Under the pieces are notes generated by a model. It was given only the letters and a program-made list of their open reading frames with translations, made no database searches and was not told the origin of the DNA. Positions 1-7,481 of a stretch of 42,629 nucleotides of DNA are shown piece after piece; the stretch's first letter is position 1; each line of letters begins with the position of its first letter. The position numbers and the translations under genes are program-made. The stretch is from an uncultured Rhodospirillales bacterium (GTDB lineage Bacteria; Pseudomonadota; Alphaproteobacteria; Acetobacterales; Acetobacteraceae): the NCBI GenBank assembly GCA_903823665.1, contig CAIJTR010000006.1:1-42629 (forward strand), written 5' to 3'.

Positions 1-530
1 CCATCACCCGCTCGATCGCCGACCAGGCGCGCACTATCCGCATCCCCGTCCACATGATCGAGACCATCAACAAGCTGGTGCGCACCTCGCGCCAGATGCT
101 GCACGAAATCGGCCGCGAACCGGCACCGGAGGAGTTGGCCGAAAAGCTCGGCATGCCGCTGGAAAAGGTCCGCAAGGTTCTCAAAATCGCCAAGGAGCCG
201 ATCAGCCTCGAAACCCCGATCGGTGACGAGGAGGACAGCCATCTCGGTGACTTCATCGAGGACAAGGCCGCCGTCATCCCGCTCGATGCCGCCATCCAGG
301 CCAATCTGCGCGAAGCCACAACCCGCGTGCTCTCCAGCCTCACCCCGCGTGAGGAGCGTGTTCTGCGCATGCGCTTCGGCATCGGCATGAACACCGACCA
401 CACGCTCGAAGAGGTCGGCCAGCAGTTCAACGTCACCCGCGAGCGTATTCGCCAGATCGAGGCGAAAGCGCTGCGCAAGCTCAAGCACCCCAGCCGCAGC
501 CGCAAGCTGCGCAGCTTTCTCGACGATTAA
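1..530 (+). CDS. rpoD: RNA polymerase primary sigma factor RpoD, C-terminal part (5' truncated by window)
   Basis: This is the promoter-recognition subunit of RNA polymerase. The open frame runs in from the window edge (first full codon at base 3) and ends with TAA. The first visible residues, [20 protein letters not shown], are the highly conserved region 2.4/3.0 junction of group 1 sigma-70 factors. A region 3 helical part follows, then region 4 with [15 protein letters not shown] and the helix-turn-helix [17 protein letters not shown], which reads the -35 element. About 175 residues are visible, so most of the protein (regions 1 to 2.3) lies outside the window. The match to housekeeping RpoD rather than an alternative sigma factor is seen in the near-invariant region 4 helix. 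The GNAT gene starts 2 bases after the stop. Confidence 0.97.
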   Translation, partial: ITRSIADQARTIRIPVHMIETINKLVRTSRQMLHEIGREPAPEELAEKLGMPLEKVRKVLKIAKEPISLETPIGDEEDSHLGDFIEDKAAVIPLDAAIQANLREATTRVLSSLTPREERVLRMRFGIGMNTDHTLEEVGQQFNVTRERIRQIEAKALRKLKHPSRSRKLRSFLDD

Positions 531-531
531 G

Positions 532-1104
532 GTGAGCGTGAGCCGATCCGCTGAGTTCATGCGCGCGAACGTCACCGTGACGTTCCTGCGCATGGACAAT
601 CCACCCCAAGGCCCCGCCAAAGTGCTGCCCCCCGGTGTGGTCGTCCAAACCGTGCAGGGCTGCACGGTCGAGCATTACCGCAGGCTCTACAACACCGTGG
701 GCGGCCCCTATCTCTGGTGGCTGCGTCGCATCATGCCGGACCGCGAACTGTCGGCATTGCTCGCCCGCGCCTCCGTCTCCGTTCACGTGCTGCTGCGGGA
801 CGGGGTGGAGCAGGGCTTCTACGAACTCGACTCAAGTTACTGGCCCGCCGTCAATCTCAGCTATTTCGGCCTCATGCCGCACGCGGTGGGTGAGGGCATG
901 GGTAGCGCCTTTCTGCGCCATGCGATTGATTCCGGCTTCGCCCTCGGTGCCCGCGTGATGACGGTGAACACCTGCACCGCCGATCATCCGCGTGCCCTTC
1001 CGGCCTATCTGCGCGCAGGCTTCCGCCCCGTCCGCCAAGTGCCAGAGGTGTGGGACGTGCCAACCAGCCTCGGCCTCGCCATGCCCCCGCATCTTCGTGC
1101 GTGA
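532..1104 (+). CDS. GNAT-family N-acetyltransferase
   Basis: A 190-residue protein of the Gcn5-related N-acetyltransferase fold, expected to move an acetyl group from acetyl-CoA to an amine; the substrate cannot be told. The acceptor-side strand FYELDSSYWPAVNLSYFGL, the acetyl-CoA loop region (GEGMGSAFLRHAID, a variant of the Q/RxxGxG/A signature) and the C-terminal ALPAYLRAGF motif (the usual A.x.YxxxGF strand-helix) are in the expected order. The GTG start lies one base after the rpoD stop, implying translational coupling. A later ATG at codon 10 (base 559) is an alternative. No signal peptide is seen, so the enzyme is cytoplasmic. Confidence 0.8.
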   Translation: MSVSRSAEFMRANVTVTFLRMDNPPQGPAKVLPPGVVVQTVQGCTVEHYRRLYNTVGGPYLWWLRRIMPDRELSALLARASVSVHVLLRDGVEQGFYELDSSYWPAVNLSYFGLMPHAVGEGMGSAFLRHAIDSGFALGARVMTVNTCTADHPRALPAYLRAGFRPVRQVPEVWDVPTSLGLAMPPHLRA

Positions 1105-1179
1105 TGTCATGCGAATGCCCTTTAGTGATCCGTGGCACGGCGCTAGGCTGATGCAACGAAATCACGCAGGGAGCCTCAT

Positions 1180-1710
1180 ATGCGCAACATCATGCCCGCC
1201 GCCATCGGTTTTCTCGGCCTGATTGTGATGAGCGTCACCCCAACCCTGGCCGCCGACCCCGTGCGCATCGCCTTCGTCGACACTGGCAACACCGGCCGTA
1301 GCGTTACCTCTGAGGCACTCGCCCGCCAAATCATCGCCGAGAAGCATCTCAACGTGCAGGTCATCTCGCGCGCCTTCGACTTCAACCCCTACAATATTGA
1401 ACCAGAACCGAACGCCGCCATCCTGCTCAAGCAGCACGGCATCGACGTCTCTGCCCACCGTGCCGAGCAGCTCACGGTGCAGGACATTCGCCACTCCTCG
1501 CTCATCCTCACTGCCACGGCCAAGCACAAGGCCGGTGTGATCGACGCCTTCCCGGAGGCAGCCGCGAAAACGTTCACCATGTCGGAATACGTCACCGGCA
1601 CCACAGCGGACGTGGTGGACGCCTACGGCAAGCCGATGGATGTGTATGAGCAGGTGTTCAGCCAGATCAACGGCTACATTGCCCCGATTCTTGAAAAGGC
1701 TTCGCGCTAA
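1180..1710 (+). CDS. Exported low-molecular-weight phosphotyrosine phosphatase-fold protein lacking the catalytic Cys
   Basis: A 176-residue protein with an N-terminal signal peptide (hydrophobic stretch about residues 7-24, likely cleavage after TLA-A). The mature part follows the LMW-PTP/arsenate reductase fold. The phosphate-binding loop is VDTGNTGRS (D34 to S41), where active members read CxGNxCRS. The nucleophilic Cys is therefore replaced by Asp and the second Cys by Gly, while GN and RS are kept. The C-terminal general-acid region is DVVDAYGKPMDVY (D147), close to the normal DPYG form. Both the export signal and the substituted nucleophile are unusual, since the family is normally cytoplasmic. 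It probably binds a phosphate or oxyanion or a partner without thiol catalysis; that role is inference. The gene stands alone between rpoD-GNAT and a convergent pilin gene. Confidence 0.75.
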   Translation: MRNIMPAAIGFLGLIVMSVTPTLAADPVRIAFVDTGNTGRSVTSEALARQIIAEKHLNVQVISRAFDFNPYNIEPEPNAAILLKQHGIDVSAHRAEQLTVQDIRHSSLILTATAKHKAGVIDAFPEAAAKTFTMSEYVTGTTADVVDAYGKPMDVYEQVFSQINGYIAPILEKASR

Positions 1711-1750
1711 CAGAGCAGCGTCGGGCGGACCTCTTGGCCGCTGGAAGACC

Positions 1751-1933
1751 TCAGATTTTAGCTGCGATCGTCACCCACAGCGCAACCACGTTGTTCTGAA
1801 CAGTGGTCACTGCGCTGACGATTGCCAAAAAGATAAGTGCTGCAATCAGCCCGTATTCGATCGCGGTCACGGCGCGCGTGTCCCGGCGAAGGCTCGCCCA
1901 TTGTTTCAGTGCGAGAACTGACTGGTTGCTCAT
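1751..1933 (-). CDS. Flp/Fap-type type IVb pilin
   Basis: A 60-residue prepilin with a short positively charged leader, followed by the Flp signature TAIEYGLIAALIFLAIV, where Glu sits at +5 and Tyr at +6 of the mature pilin. The family is polymerised by Tad/CPA machinery after cleavage by a TadV-type peptidase. The start is the internal ATG at 1933, preceded by a purine-rich AAAAAAGG, rather than an upstream in-frame codon. The residue expected at -1 of the cleavage site is Ala (DTRA|VTAIEY) rather than the usual Gly, so processing may be less efficient or differ. No tad or cpa genes lie in the window, so it is an orphan pilin gene here. The 191 bases upstream, to 2124, are AT-rich and presumably carry its promoter. 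Confidence 0.9.
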   Translation of the reverse strand: MSNQSVLALKQWASLRRDTRAVTAIEYGLIAALIFLAIVSAVTTVQNNVVALWVTIAAKI

Positions 1934-2124
1934 AAATTCACGCCTTTTTTCTCGCTTTGGCCGTCTGAGGCACGCACCAAGCGTTACCTTGTCGCAGTTA
2001 TCTTCGGAATTTTTACGATCTTTGAAGTCGAATCGCAAGTGATATACTCATTCATAATTTTCCAATAAATATTGATAATTTATGATTAATATAAACAATC
2101 GGCGTTTGTGGCAACGTTAAGTTA

Positions 2125-2745
2125 TCAAGAGACTTCCTGCCGCAGCTTTTGGCGCATCGCATCGGCGAATGCGGTGTAATTTTGGCACCGCAACGCAAAT
2201 GCACCGGGGCCGCCGATCACCTCGCGCGAGTAACTGTCCACAAGGTCGGCCTCCTCATGCAAAATGCAAAGCCCGTTGATCGTCGCCCCGGCATCGATCA
2301 ACCGGTCACGCACCAGGGTCGGCGCAGGGCCCTCGTTGTTGCGCCCATCACCCGCGACATCGATGATCACCCGGGCCGTACCAAATGGCATCGTATTCAA
2401 CAACTGCTCACATGCGAGAAGTGCCGCGCCAATTGCTGTCGTGCCTGCCGGCACAAGCCGCGGCACGTTCTCCACCGCCGCCGCAAACGCCTCAAGTTCC
2501 GCCGGTGAACTGATCCGCGTCCATTCCACCAGCACTTCCTGGTCTTTGGGGCCAGACCAAAGCAAAAGCGTGCAGCCAGACGCGCCATGTGGCCCAGCCA
2601 GCAGGCCCTGCGCCACCGTGGGATCACGCAAGGCCGCCGCCGTGCCGCTGGCGATCAAGCCAAAGCTTTCAAACGTCACGCTCGCTGAACCATCGAAGGC
2701 AAGAATGAGCGCCAGATCTGTATCTTTTGTTAAATTTTGCACCAA
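2125..2745 (-). CDS. DUF1194 family von Willebrand A-like protein
   Basis: A 206-residue protein with a vWA-like fold. The metal-ion-dependent adhesion site begins with FDGSAS near residue 18 (DxSxS). TTAIGAALL supplies the MIDAS threonine and IDVAGDGRNN the third acidic loop. This combination matches the DUF1194 family, which has no established function. No signal peptide is evident, although many DUF1194 proteins are exported. The start is probably TTG at 2745 with AGGA seven bases upstream; the next codon, GTG at 2742, is an alternative. The 288 bases between this gene and the divergent PEP-CTERM gene are strikingly AT-rich compared with the coding DNA and must hold both promoters. Confidence 0.75.
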   Translation of the reverse strand: MVQNLTKDTDLALILAFDGSASVTFESFGLIASGTAAALRDPTVAQGLLAGPHGASGCTLLLWSGPKDQEVLVEWTRISSPAELEAFAAAVENVPRLVPAGTTAIGAALLACEQLLNTMPFGTARVIIDVAGDGRNNEGPAPTLVRDRLIDAGATINGLCILHEEADLVDSYSREVIGGPGAFALRCQNYTAFADAMRQKLRQEVS

Positions 2746-3033
2746 CTTATATCCTCACCCGCTTCTGCTCCAAGTAACGTCTATTTCGCCATGAAATCTC
2801 AAATTTATACCACCAGTCCATGTTTTTAAATAATCCGTTGATTTAAAAGAAAATTGCGACGCCAATGTGATATTATTCTGTTGTGGGCAGCAGAATGCTT
2901 CATTAACTTAAGTGGTGTTTGTTTCAAAAAATAATAATAGATTTTGGAATAACGCTTGCGTTTCCGTATCTTTTTGGTGTTTTGATGGCAGCGCCACAAA
3001 CCTTTCAGGCCCCGGACCTATCAGGAGCGCACG

Positions 3034-3765
3034 ATGTCGTTCAAGAATGCAATTATCGCGTCCATCGTCGGCACGTCGGTCCTCGCCGTCGCGTCCCAGG
3101 CCCAGGCATTTCCGACGAGCCTCACCACAGACCCGGTGTTTCAAGCCACCCCGTCATTCGCGGCACCTGGATATTTCTCGTCCAATTCCTCCGTCGGCGG
3201 CTGGACCGGCACCGGCAGTTCGGGCATCGACTTTTTCAAGGGTGCCAGTGGCGCACCGTCCGGCTCTGGCCAGTTCTGGGACAATGGCAACACCGGCAGT
3301 GTCGTCACCGGGCAAACGGCGGTCGGCTTCATCCAGAATGGTGGCACGCTGATCTCCAACCAGTTCACCCTCGCGGCCAACACCACCTACTCGATTGATT
3401 TCTTAGCCAACGCCCGCGTCGGCAACGGTGCAAAGCCATACGCCCCTGCCAACGTCACGGTGGGCATCTTCGGTGAAACGCTGACCGGCAACTCGTTCAC
3501 CGTCACCTCGGTCGACCCGTATGGCGCGAGTGATGTCAGCTTCAGCTTCGAAGCGGTGACGTTCACCACCACCAGTGCCGTCAACAACTCCTATCTCACA
3601 CTCACCAACGCCAACACGGGCAGTGACACGACTGCCCTGATCGATGACGTGTTCGTGCTTGCCCAAGGCACAGTCGTCGCCACGCCAGAGCCGGGCTCGG
3701 TGGCCCTGCTCAGCGTTGGTCTGCTCGGCCTGCTGTTCGTCGCGCGTCGCCGCAGCGGCGTCTGA
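3034..3765 (+). CDS. PEP-CTERM sorting domain protein (jelly-roll-like ectodomain)
   Basis: A 243-residue surface or exopolysaccharide-associated protein. It has a signal peptide (about residues 1-26, SQAQA|F), a beta-rich Gly/Ser/Thr/Asn ectodomain, and a C-terminal sorting signal of the form PEPGSVALLSVGLLGLLF followed by ARRR. This tripartite PEP-helix-basic tail is processed by exosortase EpsH/XrtA-type enzymes in other bacteria. The ectodomain pattern (FTLAANTTYSIDF, a late DDVFV strand) resembles DUF642/jelly-roll carbohydrate-binding-like modules. The start has a clear SD (AGGAG, about 6 bases before ATG). A strong intrinsic terminator follows directly, so it is monocistronic. No exosortase is encoded in the window. 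Confidence 0.88.
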   Translation: MSFKNAIIASIVGTSVLAVASQAQAFPTSLTTDPVFQATPSFAAPGYFSSNSSVGGWTGTGSSGIDFFKGASGAPSGSGQFWDNGNTGSVVTGQTAVGFIQNGGTLISNQFTLAANTTYSIDFLANARVGNGAKPYAPANVTVGIFGETLTGNSFTVTSVDPYGASDVSFSFEAVTFTTTSAVNNSYLTLTNANTGSDTTALIDDVFVLAQGTVVATPEPGSVALLSVGLLGLLFVARRRSGV

Positions 3766-3787
3766 TCCACCTTCGCTTGCGCAACAC

Positions 3788-3820
3788 AAAAGGGCGGCAC
3801 CTTCATGGTGCCGCCCTTTT
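3788..3820 (+). terminator. Intrinsic terminator after the first PEP-CTERM gene
   Basis: A perfect 14-bp stem (AAAAGGGCGGCACC paired with GGTGCCGCCCTTTT) with a 5-base TTCAT loop and a T-run on the 3' arm. It lies about 20 bases after the stop codon. The A-run on the other arm would also allow function on the opposite strand. Confidence 0.93.
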
Positions 3821-3882
3821 CTTGTGCGATGCACCCTATTAAGGCTATCGCCAAGCATATGTATGATTGAACGGAGTATCTA

Positions 3883-4518
3883 ATGCTGAAAGGCCGGGCC
3901 ATATGGCTTGCGATGCCGCTCGCATTGGCGGTGTCCGCCTGCAAGCCTGACATTTCCCCCAACACCTACAACGCCTCCGCCGTCCAGCAGGCCAACAAGG
4001 TCGAGCAGGGTGTCATTGCGGGCGTGCGCCGGGTGGAGGTGAAAGTGGCTGGAACCAACGGTGCTATTGCGGGTGCTGCCGCCGGCGGCGTCGTGGGCTC
4101 CACCGTGCCCGGCAGCAGCACCGGCTCGGCCTTGGGTGCCGTGGGCGGCAGCCTCATCGGAGGGCTTATCGGCAGCAGCGCCGAGCGTGCGGTGGGCGAT
4201 ACCACCGCCTTTGAATACATCGTCCGCAAGCCCAACGGCGACCTCGTCAGCGTCACCCAGCATGACACCACCCCCATGGCGCTCGGCCAGCGCGTGCTGG
4301 TCATCGCCGGCAGCCAGGCCCGCATCGTGCCGGACTACACAACCGAACCGCCCGAGCCGCCGAAAAAGGCTGAGGCCAAAACAACGCCCACGCCGGTAGC
4401 CACCGCCACACCCGCACCACCCCCAGCATTGCCCGTTTTGACAACGCCACCCACACCGGAATCTGAGGCAATCAAGCTCATCTCCCCGCCGCCAACCGAA
4501 CTGCCCGCAGCCCCGTGA
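3883..4518 (+). CDS. Glycine-zipper (SlyB/Pcp-like) outer-membrane lipoprotein with proline-rich tail
   Basis: A 211-residue lipoprotein. A signal peptide with lipobox (LAVSAC, Cys20) gives a diacylglyceryl-modified N-terminus. Residues about 60-105 form a glycine zipper (GAIAGAAAGGVVGS, then GGSLIGGLIGSS), the 2TM glycine-zipper signature of SlyB/Pcp/17-kDa antigen lipoproteins. A small beta-rich domain with FEYIVRKPNGDLVSVTQ, typical of this family, follows. The last 60 or so residues are a low-complexity Pro/Ala/Thr tail that such lipoproteins usually lack; it may span towards peptidoglycan (inference). Its TGA stop overlaps the GTG start of the next gene (GTGA), so the two are translationally coupled. 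Confidence 0.85.
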   Translation: MLKGRAIWLAMPLALAVSACKPDISPNTYNASAVQQANKVEQGVIAGVRRVEVKVAGTNGAIAGAAAGGVVGSTVPGSSTGSALGAVGGSLIGGLIGSSAERAVGDTTAFEYIVRKPNGDLVSVTQHDTTPMALGQRVLVIAGSQARIVPDYTTEPPEPPKKAEAKTTPTPVATATPAPPPALPVLTTPPTPESEAIKLISPPPTELPAAP

Positions 4519-5744
4519 CAACCCCTACAGCACCCACCGCCACCCTCCGGCAATGTGTCATCCTCGCCGGAGGCCTCGGCACGCGGCTCGGCAGCATCAC
4601 CGCCACCACGCCCAAGCCTGTCCTCCCAGTCGGCGGCCGCCCGTTCCTCGGCTGGCTGCTGCGTGAACTCCAGCGCTGGGGCTTCGAGGAAGCACTCCTT
4701 CTCACCGGCTACCTCGCCGACACCCTGCGCGATCAGGTGCTCGAACTCGCAGCCGACCTGCCCAAGCCCATGAAAATCGTCTTCTCCGTCGAACCCACAC
4801 CGCTTGGCACCGCCGGAGCCCTCGTGCATGCGCGAGCCCTGCTCGACGAGCGTTTCATGCTCTGCAACGGCGACAGCCTGCTCGACACCAATTTCGCCCC
4901 GCTGCTCGCCGCCGCCGCCGGAGATCCGCCCGAGATCCTCTCCCGTCTCCTGCTCCGAGCCGTGGACGACACCACCCGCTACGGCCGCGTCAGCCGGGAA
5001 GCGGACCGCGTCACCGGCTTTGTCCAGAACCACCCAGGCCCAGGCGATATCCACGCTGGCTACGGCATCTTCCATCGTGACATCGTCGCCGAATGCGGCA
5101 CCGCGGCCTCGCTCGAACGCGAAGTCATGCCACGCCTCGCCGCTGAAGGCCGCGTCCGCGCCCAGGCCGGCTCCGGCTACTTCATCGACATCGGCATCCC
5201 AACGGACCTAGAGCGCGCCCGCTCCGAAATCCCCGCCCATCTCAACCGCCCCGCCCTGTTCCTCGACCGAGACGGCGTCATCAACATCGATCACGGCTAC
5301 GTCGGCGGCATTGACCGCTTCACCTTCACCGAAACCGCCCGCGAAGCCATTGCCCGCGCCACCAATGCCGGCTGGCACGTTTTCATCGTCACCAACCAAT
5401 CCGGGATCGCGCGAGGCTTCTACACCGAGGGAGATTTCGCCACCCTGCATCGCTGGGTGCAGGAACAAGTGTTGCGATCCGGCGGCACCATCGACGATTT
5501 GCGCTATTGCCCGCACCACCCCGAAGGCACCATCGAGCGCTACGCCAAAGCCAGCGACTGGCGCAAACCCCAGCCCGGAATGCTCCTAGACCTCATCCGA
5601 GCCTGGCAACTCGCCCCCTCCAGCTGCCACCTCATCGGCGACCAACCCACCGACCTTCAAGCCGCCGAAGCCGCCGGCGTGCGCGGCCACCTCTTCAAAG
5701 GCGGCGACTTAGACGCCCTAGTCGCCCAAATAATCACCTCGTAG
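4515..5744 (+). CDS. Bifunctional sugar-phosphate nucleotidyltransferase / HAD heptose- (or histidinol-) phosphatase fusion
   Basis: A 409-residue fusion. Residues about 1-235 are a nucleotidyltransferase of the RfbA/GlmU fold, with the NTP-binding loop LAGGLGTRLGSITATTPKP and a late GSGYFIDIGIPTDLERA. This matches HddC-type enzymes activating D-glycero-D-manno-heptose 1-phosphate. Residues about 245-409 are a HAD phosphatase of the GmhB/HisB-N group: FLDRDGVIN (nucleophile D251, acid D253), VTNQSGIARG, RKPQPGML and LIGDQPTDLQAA. Two successive steps of GDP/ADP-heptose formation would thus sit on one chain. The zinc loop is incomplete: CPHHPEG is present, but the second cysteine pair of canonical GmhB (CxC before RKP) is missing, with SDW in its place. 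The GTG start overlaps the upstream lipoprotein stop. Confidence 0.85.
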   Translation: MTTPTAPTATLRQCVILAGGLGTRLGSITATTPKPVLPVGGRPFLGWLLRELQRWGFEEALLLTGYLADTLRDQVLELAADLPKPMKIVFSVEPTPLGTAGALVHARALLDERFMLCNGDSLLDTNFAPLLAAAAGDPPEILSRLLLRAVDDTTRYGRVSREADRVTGFVQNHPGPGDIHAGYGIFHRDIVAECGTAASLEREVMPRLAAEGRVRAQAGSGYFIDIGIPTDLERARSEIPAHLNRPALFLDRDGVINIDHGYVGGIDRFTFTETAREAIARATNAGWHVFIVTNQSGIARGFYTEGDFATLHRWVQEQVLRSGGTIDDLRYCPHHPEGTIERYAKASDWRKPQPGMLLDLIRAWQLAPSSCHLIGDQPTDLQAAEAAGVRGHLFKGGDLDALVAQIITS

Positions 5745-5765
5745 GCTGCACCGCCTGCACCCCCC

Positions 5766-7481
5766 TCAATCGTCCAACAGTCCCCGCCAAAGCAGTCGAG
5801 CCGAAGCCAGCACCGTCGCCCGCTGCACATCATGCGCTGCGATAAACGCCTCCCCCGTTACCGTCTCATCCGGATATTCCGTGATCATCGTGAACGGCAC
5901 ATGCGCCAGCGTGCTCTCCGCCAGTCGGCACGGAATATCGTTCAGCACCAGCGCGTCCTCCCGCAGCCCATGCGCCTCGCGCAGCCGCGCCTGAAACCGG
6001 TTCAGCTCCACCAGCCGCGCATCCCGCGCCAGCTCCGCCGCCAGCGCCTCCAAAAACCGCAGAGCCTGACCACGCAGCCCCGGATGATGGCGCATGATCA
6101 GAAAAAACCCGCGCGGCAGCATCCAATCGGCGTAACCCTGCGGCACATAGCCCACAAACGGCCGCGTCCATTCCTGCGCCGGATAGCCGTGCAGGCTCAT
6201 ATGCAGCCTCGCCTTCGTTCGCGCGATGGCAAAACGCCGGGCCGAACTTTCCAGATAAGGCGCACTCCGCCGCGCCTCCAGATCATCGCCCAGCGCCGTG
6301 AACCGCGCCGCATGATGCATATGATGCGGATGCGTCGCACTCAGCCGGTGATGCAGCGCGTAACCATCCGGGTTCTCCAGCGCCACCAACGCCACGTTGG
6401 CATCATTGCTCGCCAGCAACTCCGGTGCTGCGCGCAGCAGACCCACCACGCCCGAGGTCTCATTGGCGTGCTGCCCCGCCGTCACCACCAGCCCGTGATG
6501 CGCCCTGCCCAGCCGAACCCCGGCCTCGCGATGCAGCAAAATCACGTCGCGGCCCTGCAAAGATTGCAGCACCGTCAAATCCCCCGGCAACCCGCGCATC
6601 ACCGTCTCGATCTGGCCGGCGTCGAGTGCGAATTCCGCCCGGTCGAGCGTCTGCACTCCACGCGGCGGCACGTCGTCCAACTGCTTGGAAAGGCTCACCC
6701 TCACCCGCGTTGGGCCATCAGCGTGAAAAATTTCAGGAACAATCTGCCCCATCCGCAACCGCCGGTCGCCCGTCTCCCGTCCAGCCAGCGAGTAGAACAG
6801 CGTCTGCAGGCTGAAATACAAATCCTCGTGCAGCGCCTCCTGGGTGTCGATGCATTCCTGCCCAACCGCCAGCCGCCGCTGAATGCCGCCCGTGTGGATC
6901 TCCACATGCAGCACATCGAAATACGGCGTGAATTCCGACCATGCCCGCTCGGCCATCGCCGCCATCACCTTGTCGTAGGCGCGCTCGAATTCGGTCGGCA
7001 GCCGTTCATTGGTGATCAGTTCCTCGCCGTGCCACACCTTCAGCCAGCCGCACGGCGACAGCGAGGCGCGGTGCATCGAATCATGGCGAACCCGATTTGG
7101 CGCGAACACCCGCGTGCCATCCGCCAGAATATACTCAAGCTCCGACGGCCCGGTCACAAATTCTGGTGGCGTCTCCACCATTCCGGCCAGCGGATACGCT
7201 TCCAGCACAAACCGCCCCGGTATCGCCTCAGGATGGCACGGCACCTGAATGGGGCCTGTCGGCAATCCGCGCTCCAGGAAATGGCACAGCAACGGCTTGT
7301 AGGCACTGTGCAGCCGAGCCGAAACGCCCGCCAGTTGCAGCTTCTTCTCCGCCGCCCGTCGCGCCGCCTCACCCTCGAACAGCCACGCCTCTAGCGAAAA
7401 TCCGTTCCATTCCGCCGTCGAAAATCGCTCCACCAACGCATCGATTGTCCGCTCCAGTTCAAGGTCGAGCAAAACGCTCAT
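5766..7481 (-). CDS. M14-family zinc carboxypeptidase-like protein
   Basis: A 571-residue cytoplasmic protein (no signal peptide) with a large N-terminal region of unknown fold (about 1-300) and a C-terminal M14 metallopeptidase domain. The zinc motif HxxE is in GQHANETSG (H338, E341). The substrate-binding ENPDGYALHHR matches the NPDG...R signature. The third zinc ligand is H431 in SLHGYPAQEW. The catalytic Glu is probably in MITEYPDE near the C-terminus. Hydrolysis of a C-terminal amide or peptide bond is expected; the substrate is unknown. Its ATG overlaps the amidase stop as ATGA, so both are made from one mRNA, suggesting successive hydrolysis of one amide-containing compound (inference). 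Confidence 0.78.
   Translation of the reverse strand: MSVLLDLELERTIDALVERFSTAEWNGFSLEAWLFEGEAARRAAEKKLQLAGVSARLHSAYKPLLCHFLERGLPTGPIQVPCHPEAIPGRFVLEAYPLAGMVETPPEFVTGPSELEYILADGTRVFAPNRVRHDSMHRASLSPCGWLKVWHGEELITNERLPTEFERAYDKVMAAMAERAWSEFTPYFDVLHVEIHTGGIQRRLAVGQECIDTQEALHEDLYFSLQTLFYSLAGRETGDRRLRMGQIVPEIFHADGPTRVRVSLSKQLDDVPPRGVQTLDRAEFALDAGQIETVMRGLPGDLTVLQSLQGRDVILLHREAGVRLGRAHHGLVVTAGQHANETSGVVGLLRAAPELLASNDANVALVALENPDGYALHHRLSATHPHHMHHAARFTALGDDLEARRSAPYLESSARRFAIARTKARLHMSLHGYPAQEWTRPFVGYVPQGYADWMLPRGFFLIMRHHPGLRGQALRFLEALAAELARDARLVELNRFQARLREAHGLREDALVLNDIPCRLAESTLAHVPFTMITEYPDETVTGEAFIAAHDVQRATVLASARLLWRGLLDD

Noticed and set aside
2112-2124. 13-base identity CAACGTTAAGTTA shared with the operator region at 21361-21373
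   Set aside because: A match of this length is expected by chance several times in 42 kb.
5744-5765. Possible third copy of the GTAGGGTGCA repeat
   Set aside because: Only the first bases resemble it (GTAGGCTGCACC) and there is no clear stem with the GCTTTG loop.
5832-7394. 520-codon plus-strand ORF opposite the M14 peptidase gene
   Set aside because: Arg/His/Gln-rich shadow frame of a real gene with zinc-site motifs; no domain or SD.
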